Origin: Ctena decussata
Lineage: Eukaryota; Mollusca; Bivalvia; Lucinida; Lucinidae
NCBI GenBank assembly: GCA_963989385.1
Contig: OZ022498.1
Coordinates: 106,129,298 to 106,193,297, forward strand
Length of the DNA stretch: 64,000 nucleotides
Direction of reading: 5' to 3'
This document shows positions 55,688 through 64,000 of the stretch, piece by piece (the first letter of the stretch is position 1; every line of letters begins with the position of its first letter). The notes under the pieces were generated by a model. It was not told where the DNA came from. It saw only the letters and a program-made list of their open reading frames with translations, and ran no database searches. The position numbers were made by a program, and so were the translations under genes.

Positions 55688-57165
55688 TAACCTGAGCCAG
55701 CGGCTCCAGGGGAGCTTATAGGATGGTAAGGCTTCGTCGTCCGTTGTCGTCCGTCGTCCGTCCGTCCGTCCGTCGTCCGTCCACAATTTCAAACGACCTC
55801 TCCTCTGAAACCGCTGGGCCAATTGTAACCAAATTTCATATGTGGCTTCTAGAGGAAGAGGGAACGAAAAATTGTTCAAATGGTCTTGGTCACTTGACCA
55901 GCATGGCCGCCATGCCCATATATGGTAAAAACCTTTAAAAATCTTCTTCTCCAGAACCAATGGGCCAATGTCCTTGAAACTTAGTATGTAGCATTGGGTA
56001 TGCGAGTACTATTAAGATTGTTCAAATTATGACCTTGGGTTGACCTTGACCTTTTTCACAGTAAGGTCAAATTTGCTTCCTTCTGCGTTTATATGGCAAA
56101 ATGCTAGAACATAAGATATCTTTTAAGCTGTCAAATATTTTGGGCTAAAATTGGTATCTACATTCATCTAAATGAGTACATGAAGATTTGAGTACAAGAG
56201 GTCAAGGTGATTCTTTGACCTTTGACCCAGGACTCTTATATTTTGACAATTTCAAACAATCTCCTCAAAAGCCACTGGACCAATTGTAACCAAATTTCAT
56301 ATAGAGCCTCCAGGGGTTGAGGGAACGAAAATTTATTCATACCGTTTAGGTCACATAACCAACATGGCCGCCACGCCCATATATGGTAAAAACATTTGAA
56401 AATCTTCTTCTCCAGGACCAATTGACCGATGGCATTGAAACTTGGCATGTAGCATTGGGTTCTCAAGCACTACGAAGATTGTTCAAATTATGACTTTGGG
56501 TTGTCTTTGATCTTTTATATGGCAGGGTCAAATAAAGGAAAATGCTAGAACATAAGATTTCTTGGAAAGTTTTAAAGATTAAGGCCTACAAATTGGCATA
56601 CACAGTCATCTTATAAGTACATGAATATTTGTGAGTACAAGAGGTCAAGGTCATTCTTTGACCTTTGACCCAGAACCTTCATATTTTTACAATTTCAAAC
56701 AATCTCCTCAAAAACTGTTGGACCAATTGTAACCAAATTTCATATAGAGCTTTCAGGGGTTGAGGGTATGAAATTTTGTTCAAACGGTCCAGGTCGCATG
56801 ACCAACATGGCCGCCACGTCCATATATGGTAAAAAACCTTTAAAAATCTTCTTCTCCAGAACCAATTGACCGATGGCCTTGAAACTTGGTATGTAGCATT
56901 GGGTACTCCAGTACTATCAAGATTGGTCAAAATGATGACCTTAGGTTGATCTAGAATATTTTACGGCAAGGTCAAATATGGGAAAATACTAGAACATAAG
57001 ATTTCATGGAAAGTTTTGAAGATTTAGGCCTAAAAATTGGTAAATACAGTCATCTTTATGAGTACAAGAGGTCATGGTCATTCTTTGACTTTTGATCCAA
57101 GACTCATAGTTTGACAACTTCAGACATAAGAAAAAGCCACTTTGCCAATTGCTCAGGTGAGCGAT
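55688..57165. repeat. Inverted relative of the 450-bp array, about three units
   Basis: Units share GGCCGCCATGCCCATATATGG, the reverse of the 3998-8235 unit, at about 55905, 56366 and 56808. It starts with a CCGTC-rich stretch (55740-55785) and ends GCTCAGGTGAGCGATTCAGG. Each unit has TTGACCTTTGACCC-like sequence. Confidence 0.88.
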
Positions 57166-57324
57166 TCAGGGCCTCATGGCCCTCTTGTATTTCGAAAGTC
57201 TCATCTAATTTCGAACGTCCTTACATATTTTTGGAAAAGATCGCATAGTAAATACTGCAGTCGTTTTAGATCAAGCCTAATATCCTTAATCGACATACAG
57301 AATATATAGTTTTGTATTACGTTT

Positions 57325-58340
57325 ATCATTTTTATCCCCCGACCGAAAGGTTCGGGGAATATAGCGATGAGCCTGGCGTCAGTCTGTCCGTCATTTCGTC
57401 CGCCCGTAAACGTTTTCTTGTCCGCTCCTTATCTTGAATACCCTTTGAATATTTTCATGATACTTCAGAGTTATGTAGAACAGCTCATGGTGATATGTCG
57501 CGTGCAAGAATGGTAACTCTTGCTTTTGTAGTTTTTGAATTATCTCCCCTTTGGTGAATTTTTGGCATATTCGTGTCCGCTCTGTAACTTGAATACCCTT
57601 TGGAATATTTTCATGATACTTCACAGATATGCAATGCAGGTCATGACAATGTGTCGCAAATAAGAATGACAACTCTTGCTTGCTTACTTTTTGAATTATT
57701 TCCCTTTGATGGTTTTAGGTGTGATTTCGTGTCTGCTCTATAACTTGAATACCTTTTAAAATATTTTCATGATACTTCACAGATATGTAGAACAGATTGT
57801 GACAATGTGTCTCAAATAAGAATGACAACTCTTGCTTTCTTTTTGAGTTATTTTCCCTTGATGGTTTTAGGTGTGATTTCGTGTCGGCTCTATAACTTGA
57901 ATACCTTTTAAAATATTTTCATGATACTTCACAGATATGTAGAACAGGTCATGCTGATGTGTCGCGAACAAGAATGACAACTCTTGCTTTCTAACATTTT
58001 GAATTATTTCTCCATGATGGTTTTAGGTGTGATTTCGTGTCCGCTCCATAACTTGAATACCCTTAGGTTTATATTCATGATACTTCAGTGTTATGGAGAA
58101 CAGGTCATGCCAATGTGTCGCAAACAAGAATGACAACTCTTGCTATCTTACTTTTTGAGTTATTTTCCCTTGATGGTTTTAGGTGTGATTTCGTGTCCGC
58201 TCCATAACTGGAATACCCTTTGAAATATTTTATGATACTTCACAGATATGGAGATCAGATCATGACAGTTTGTCTCATACAAGAATGACAACTCTTGCTT
58301 CCATACTTTTCCGAGTAATTTCCCTTTAGATATATGTTTT
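57325..58340. repeat. 155-bp tandem array preceded by CCCCCGACCGAAAGG hairpin
   Basis: About six units carrying GTGTCCGCTC, TAACTTGAATACC, TTTTCATGATACTTCA and AAGAATGACAACTCTTGC, spaced about 150-158 bp. It begins with the hairpin CCCCCGACCGAAAGGTTCGGGG near 57336. Confidence 0.88.
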
Positions 58341-58533
58341 CAGACAAATTGACGACAGATCATGTGTAGCGCTTCAGTTTTGCTCAGTATATGTTGAATT
58401 ATTATATTAATATACTCAATTGTACTGGGATGTACCAGTGGTAGCTATAATACTGTTAAAGATTTTTTGTTTATTTATTTATTACTTCTGTATGGTTATA
58501 TTTATGGGTTTAACGTCCCTGTAAAGAATATTT

Positions 58534-58741
58534 GAGCCACGACACGACAAAACCAACAATGTGGTTGTGCGCCCAGCGTCCGCCCAGTCTGATCAGAGTC
58601 TTCGCTGTCCGCATGTAGCTAGCTTAGGACCTTAACTACAGTTAAAGCGCAAGACTCTGATCAGACTGGGCGGATGCCCAGGTTAATCTGAGTCTGCGCT
58701 GGGCGCACAACCACTTTGTTGGTTTTCTCGTGTCGCGGCTC
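58534..58741. mobile_element. Palindromic GAGCCGCG MITE, copy 9 (208 bp)
   Basis: Complete ends with flanking ATTT at 58530-58533 and 58742-58745. Part of the left arm is deleted, at a place close to that in copy 5. Downstream of the RPTP gene, so the family is not confined to its introns. Confidence 0.9.
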
Positions 58742-59350
58742 ATTTCACTTACTTGTCGGGCCGATCATAAAGCTGAAGAGGGCGAAAATCGGAGTTTCCG
58801 GAGAAAAACCACCTGACCTTCATAAAAAAGAAAGAGCTTGTCTTTCTCACAATGTGCGCCGCCGAGACCTGTATCCACAGCGGTGCTTTAGATTGAGCAG
58901 TCTTATCATAGGGCCACGGCGGCCCCGTTAAGGAAATCTTACTCTCGTATTTTTTGCATGTCACATATACATGTACTACTAATTGTTTTAACGCTGCCTT
59001 GGATATAATGCTAAATAGTAGACAAAGAAATACATGTATATCAGAACATTCCTAACTCCGAAGTGTCGAAAGTTATTTTCCATTGCTTGCCGTGTATTTG
59101 GAAGCATTTAAGAACTTTTACTGTAAGGCTGGCATTCAAATATTCGTATTAATGTTTGCATTGCTTGAAAAAGCTTAAAGATTTCTATAGTATAAACTAG
59201 TTTTTACCTGCCCTAAACCTACACATAATAACTGTTTGAACTTCAATAAAATTTTCATAAATCCAGTTTTCTATTAAAGCCAATGGTAACGTCGCCGAAA
59301 ATTAGCTAAAAAAATACTGATGTTGCCCTTTAATTTAAAAACATATTTCT

Positions 59351-59520
59351 AGAAGAATGAGTGAGTGAACTCGGGTTTAACGTCCCACCAACATGTAGGT
59401 CATATGGAGACGGGACCTCGGTTTAAAGTCTCATCCGAAAGACCGGAGAAGCGGGGGTTCGATCTTGCGATCCCTGGATTGGTAGTCGGGAGTGTTATCC
59501 ACTACACTACAACCGGTTCT
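59351..59520 (-). repeat. tRNA-derived SINE, copy 2
   Basis: Minus strand head has TAGTGTAGTGGATAACACTCC and GATCGAACCCC (A and B boxes) and continues into the same body as 35685-35972 (TTTAAACCGAGGTCCC). The shorter body lacks the internal palindrome of that copy. Confidence 0.75.
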
Positions 59521-59730
59521 CTTCTAGAAGAAAAATTAACTTAATTTCAGATCAAAATTATTATATGTTGCCAAAATATTGTTTTTTCTAACCATATAAA
59601 AACTAATATTATACGGTAAGCAGTATTGCTACAGCAAAATTACCCTTTACACTTTGAAATGCATTGAAGTCTATGGCAAATACAAATATTTGGGAAGGAC
59701 TTTTGACACTTGGCTGTGAGTTATGATCCT

Positions 59731-59889
59731 GGGGTCGTATTTATAAAAACACTTCAGTCGTTGCTATGCTGTTGCTAAGGCTAAATTTTTATGATGGAGA
59801 TTTCCTACAACTATGAAATTTCCTCTGGAGGAACAGTCTTTTTCAGAATAGCATAACCACGACTTAAGTGGTTTTATAAATACAACCCC
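59731..59889. mobile_element. Internally deleted copy of the GGGGCCGTATTCAT foldback
   Basis: Both ends (GGGGTCGTATTTATAAA and TTTATAAATACAACCCC) are kept, but most of the right inner arm is missing, so it no longer folds along its full length. It compares directly with 8709-8931. Confidence 0.8.
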
Positions 59890-60164
59890 TGTCTGTTTTA
59901 AACTTTAAAATTTGAAGAGAAAATGGCCAAGCTATATCATTTTCAGAATTCAGAAACTAGAGAGCAAACACTGTAGACCTGGTGAGGCGTTTCTTTATGA
60001 GCTGTTTGCAAACTTTGGCTCTTTAGGGATTAATCCTTAGTAGTTTGATCGAGACAACTATTCACATATTGTGCCGTGCCTTGCTATATAGTGTTATACA
60101 GCAAATGTTGCCAATTAGCCATACCTCTGATATGTCTGCGCACTTCCAAAGTCTAATCATATTA

Positions 60165-60232
60165 TGTCCCAGCGGGCACATTACGTCGTAATGACGGCGT
60201 ACTGACGTCCATTGTGGACCCGGCGTGCTGGG
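60165..60232. mobile_element. Short CCCAGCGGGCACA / GACGTC element
   Basis: Ends CCCAGCGGGCACATTACG and CCGGCGTGCTGGGG enclose about 35 bp with ACGTC repeats. Member of the same family as 47967-48078. Confidence 0.65.
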
Positions 60233-60249
60233 GTCCATTGCAATACATG

Positions 60250-60418
60250 AGTGAAAGAGTCAACTCGACTTTAACGTCCGACCAATACATAGATCATACG
60301 GAGACAGTGACTTTGGTTTAACGTCTTGCCTGAAAGACTCTTGGTAGCGGAGAATGAACCTGCTGCCCATATATTGGTAGCCTAGTACGTAATCCGTAGA
60401 CCACCGCCGCTCTCTCAT
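60250..60418 (-). repeat. tRNA-derived SINE, copy 3 (diverged)
   Basis: Aligns with 59351-59520 over its length (GAGTCAACTCGACTTTAACG, GATCATACGGAGACAG), but the tRNA-like boxes have decayed. Confidence 0.6.
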
Positions 60419-61289
60419 CAATATATGTTGGGTCCACAGATATATGTGACAGTGCCTGTGATTTTGAGCCTTGTGGAAGTGCGACTTTGACGCCAGGAAA
60501 CGTGCAATGAAAGTGACGTCATAAATTTGCACGTAAAGTTAAATGTATTTCCGCGCACTGACTAATACATTTCAAAGCGTCACCTGAAAAGAGTGATTCA
60601 ACATTTCTATTGGCGTGTTTAATTTTCTTCATCTACACTCTTTTAAAAATGTATGCATTATAGATCTTTGAAAAGAGATGTCACGAACCAGAGTTATAAA
60701 AGCTTATCCAGCTAGTATGTAAATTGTATCCAATCAGTGAAACGAAAAGAAAAAATCGGGTGGGTCTGAATTTCGTTTGCTTTTGCAGTAGACCTTAGCG
60801 CTATTTCTTTGTGCTTCTCAAAATCTATTCTAGAAGCACTAATAAATATGAAAATGTTAAAAACAAAATGTCTGATTTTCGCTCCATAAGACTCAAAATG
60901 CCAGACACTGTCACAATGATGGGCACAATGAAGCTTGATCCGAATTTGCCGTGAAGCGCACCGAGCCTTCACATATACAGCACATACCATTAGGAAACCT
61001 TTCATGTGATGGCTCATTGAGGTGTGTGCGAATACCTCCATGTTTGTTTGTTTTTTTTTTTAAAGGAGTACAGCGTTCCTGACCTCTCGTTTTCTTCCCT
61101 GAACGAAGAAGCTATTCACAAATGCGGTTTACCCTTAACGTAGACGAAGACTGCATTGAAAAGCGAAAAAAAATTACATTGCAGAATTGCTTCCCCTGAC
61201 AGTGTACCCATTTACTTTAATAACTTTTTGCCTAATGGACTCTTCTGCCTCGCAGTACAAACACAACAATTCTGGTAAAAGCAATAATT

Positions 61290-61514
61290 GAGCCACAACA
61301 CGACAAAACAAGGTATGTGCACCCAGCGAATACTTAGATAAACCTGGTATCTGTCCAGTGTGACCAGTCTTCGCTATCTGCATGGACGTACAAATGTAGC
61401 TTAGACTTTAACTACCTTCTAAGATCACAGCGAAGACTCTGATCAGACTGGGCGGATACCCAGATGGATCTGAGTCTTTGCTTGGCGCACATACCACTTT
61501 ATTGGTTTTGTCGT
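61290..61514. mobile_element. Palindromic GAGCC MITE, diverged copy with lost right terminus
   Basis: Starts GAGCCACAACACGACAAAAC, has the GATCAGACTGGGCGGAT right arm, and stops at GGTTTTGTCGTTGATG without the final CGCGGCTC. Confidence 0.75.
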
Positions 61515-62871
61515 TGATGTAGTTTTGAATCGGAATTAATACCCCTGTTTAAAAGGTTACGGTTACTCATAGCTTAGAGGCTGTAGGAGCAGTAGGGGGT
61601 TGTTTCCCACTGTACCTCGGGCACAGCATATAAAAGGCTGAGCCCGTCCCTCTCCTTTCGCTGACTTATGCTTTCTGGATTCGGAAAAAGTACCCATTTA
61701 CTGCAGGGTTGAGAGGGCATTTTCCAGTCACCTCGGTTGGAAGTCACGACATTCTACACCATAACCATAAAAGTGTTTGTCACACATGGACGCAAAAATA
61801 ATCGTTAAAATTGTTTTCCTTTCATATAAGATTTGATGCTTATTGAGAAAGGGGAAAACTTGAAAATGGCAAATTTTATAGCCTAGCCTCGAAACTTTTC
61901 CCATTCATCGTAAATAATTTGAAAAAGAATTTTTAGAGAGAATTTACATGTAGTTTTCATGTTCCCCTTTCAGTTTCAGTCTGCAAGGTGCATACTGGAA
62001 TTGCTGGTAAAATACTTTTGTATGTAGCTCTCATACCATAGCATCTATGAGGTTCAAGTTTGCAATTTCAACAACTCCTACAAAGCTACCAACCTAATAT
62101 CAAACATAACGATCATAGCTGTTATGGGAATGGAGCAGTGACATCAATAACTGAGGTGGCATACAATGTATGGCATTGCAGACTGATAAAACTCTTATAT
62201 GCCTGAGTATTTGGACACCTAAAAGCATTAACTTTCCGTTTGCCTTAAATGGAAAGTCAACGGTTTTAGATGCCCCCATATTTTAGCACATTAGAGTATT
62301 ATTGGAAAGTCTGTGTAACAAAATTTTAAGCTTTCTTAAACGAAATAAAAAGTTGAAATAGTTTCAGATTAATTTTTTGTTGTTGTATATTTGAGGTACA
62401 TTAAAGGGAGACGTACTTTACGTACGCATGTGCAAGCAGACAATGCTCAAAGCAGCCTGTAAATCCTTGCAAGTTGATCAACACAGTCACTTTTCATTTT
62501 TACATGTATCAGGGCCAATAGAATTGTTAGATTGGACAGGACAAACTGATCAGACTGCCTGGTTGCACAGACTGTTTTTTAAGGCTACGCTGTTCTCACA
62601 AGCTTTAAATTATTTTTTTCTCATGATTATGATAGTTATTTTGCATTTAGCTTTTATGTTATCAAATTCTAGCTGTAATATCAAGTCAGTAAATAATTAT
62701 TTTATTATAAAAAATGTTCTTATTCTTCCTAAACCAGATAAGGTTATAATGTTATTTTAGCAATATGTGGAATTGACCAATGCATGTAGATCACGAGGAT
62801 TTGACCGGGAGATCTTCAGTAAGCATAGAGGAATGTAAATTCTCATCCACTGGACTAATAGAATCTATGGT
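61515..62871. other. 3' flank segment without recognised gene
   Basis: Low-complexity AT-rich sequence. A palindrome-like pair TTTCCGTTTGCCTTAAATGG / ATTTAAGG-like is seen near 62230. An open frame at 62428-62760 has no recognisable domain or splice support. Nothing else is claimed. Confidence 0.4.
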
Positions 62872-63690
62872 GGGGTTGAGGCCGAAACAAGGAAATCTCA
62901 GGCTAGTTTTCAGATTATTTAGTCTTATGCGAGGCTTGCCCAATCATGTTAACAAATCCACTTGCTACCTGTCATGTAAATTGCATGCAGAATATGAAAT
63001 TGACAGCTACAGGTGTACAGTGCTAGCTGCCTGCCCTTCTGTATTGTCGAGTCGCTTAATCCTATGGCGTTAAGTCGTTCAAGTACAGTATATGCTTATA
63101 GGTAAGAAGAAGAAGGAAAAAAAACAGTAATGATAATTGAAATAATATTTAGTAAACTCGATCACATACACAATATATATTAAAGTATTTTTTCTTTGAA
63201 GAATTTATTTTCCGCTGATTGCATCTGTTGTGTTCCTGGATGAAATGTGAAGGGAACCCTTGATCTCCACATCATATTATGTTCTAAAAATTGCCTCTCT
63301 TGTTGTTAACTTCTGTTAACCTAGAGTAATAAAGAATTGGAAAAGAATTGAATTGAATTGGAAATGTCACTGTAGATTTCTGATTAAATGTCAGTTATGA
63401 AAAATGCATAAAAAATGCATGCGCAAGATGAAACTAACACACGTCGAAACTATTAACAGCAAATTAGCTTGAAGTTTATTGATCTCAACAAGAAGTTAAG
63501 GTATTCCATGAATATTCTGTTTTATGAAACACAATAGGTGAGAAAAATATTCAATGATAGGTAAAGCCTCGACAAGGAAATCTTAGGCTCGTTTTCAGAT
63601 TATTTAAGTCTTATGCTCGGCAGGCCTCGCATAAGACTAAATAATCTGAAAACTAGCCTGATATTTCCATATCTTGGCCTCAAGCCCATC
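62872..63690. repeat. Repeat pair CTAGTTTTCAGATTATTTAG with a foldback
   Basis: The block GGAAATCTnAGGCTnGTTTTCAG appears at about 62893-62945, 63575-63615 and, inverted, 63625-63665. The last two form a hairpin around CTCGGCAGGCCTCG. Confidence 0.7.
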
Positions 63691-63967
63691 ATAGATTCTA
63701 TTATTCACAGTTGTTTTAAGGTGAGTTGTTACACCTACATGTATTTCGCCATTTTACAAAAAGAAATTACCTTTTATTGTTACTTCCTGATTGCTTTCTT
63801 GGATTACATACACGTCATGTAGCTCTCCTAAAATTGGGTCTACTCTTCGAAGAAAAAATGTACCTAGGGAGGAAATTCTTTTATATAAAAATTGGCACAA
63901 TGACAAGGGCAAAAAAGATGAAATTGACCGTTACTTCGTCTAGAAGTGTATCCACTGCCTAAAAGCC

Positions 63968-64000
63968 TAGCCGCGTAGTGCAGTCGGTAGGGCGCCTGGC
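63968..64000 (+). repeat. tRNA-like SINE head, cut by window edge
   Basis: CCGCGTAGTGCAGTCGGTAGGGCGCC reads as a tRNA 5' arm with an A-box-like core (TAGTGCAGTCGG). The B box would lie outside the window, so tRNA gene versus SINE cannot be decided; a SINE is more likely in this context. Confidence 0.45.

Noticed and set aside
59440..59520. Functional tRNA gene on the minus strand
   Set aside because: A and B boxes are present but the acceptor stem does not pair cleanly, and the sequence continues into a repeated SINE body.
62428..62760. 110-codon frame in the 3' flank with a hydrophobic stretch
   Set aside because: AT-rich hydrophobic translation without family similarity or splice support.

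Overview
The window is eukaryotic, AT-rich and intron-rich, and it is most likely from a bivalve mollusc, probably a heterodont clam. The taxon is inferred from the gene architecture and from foldback elements and tandem arrays of a kind I associate with bivalve genomes. Nothing bacterial or viral was recognised: no operons, no CRISPR array and no intact transposase or reverse transcriptase.

Two genes are supported, arranged head to head about 1.0 kb apart. On the minus strand (16643 down to 2454, running off the left edge) is the 5' part of a secreted or membrane protein. It has a signal peptide exon, a two-exon six-cysteine group A SRCR domain and the start of a Thr/Pro-rich linker. On the plus strand (17652-54890) is a complete receptor-type protein tyrosine phosphatase that I could assemble exon by exon. 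Sixteen exons with compatible phases give an in-frame total of 4689 nt (1562 aa): signal peptide, four Cys-rich EGF-like modules, five fibronectin type III domains, an RPTP membrane-proximal region with two furin-type sites, one TM helix, and two PTP domains. D1 keeps the catalytic Cys, Arg and WPD Asp but departs from consensus at three conserved positions. D2 is a pseudophosphatase (WTD, and His for the signature Arg). The extracellular part is cut into small, mostly phase-1 exons. The TM segment and nearly all of both PTP domains lie in one 2351-nt exon. The intron after exon 11 appears to be GC-AG.

Layout: 1-2453, intergenic or SRCR intron with foldback repeats; 2454-16643, SRCR gene with a 4.2-kb array of about 450-bp units, an array of about 150-bp units split by a TTAA-flanked element, and several MITE-like palindromes; 16644-17651, shared promoter region; 17652-54890, RPTP gene, whose introns carry a 145-bp array, a perfect ATGT microsatellite of about 796 bp directly upstream of exon 2, a TA-flanked pogo/Tc1-like element and many palindromic elements; 54891-64000, gene-poor 3' flank with an inverted relative of the 450-bp array, a 155-bp array, tRNA-like SINEs and more palindromes.

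The most notable points are: a 208-236-bp palindromic MITE family (about 14 full or partial copies) with 4-bp AAAT/ATTT target duplications; repeated placement of palindromic elements within about 100 bp of splice sites of the RPTP gene; tandem arrays dense in the nuclear-receptor motif TCAAGGTCA; and the single-exon phosphatase cassette. Ligand and signalling role of the receptor cannot be read from sequence.
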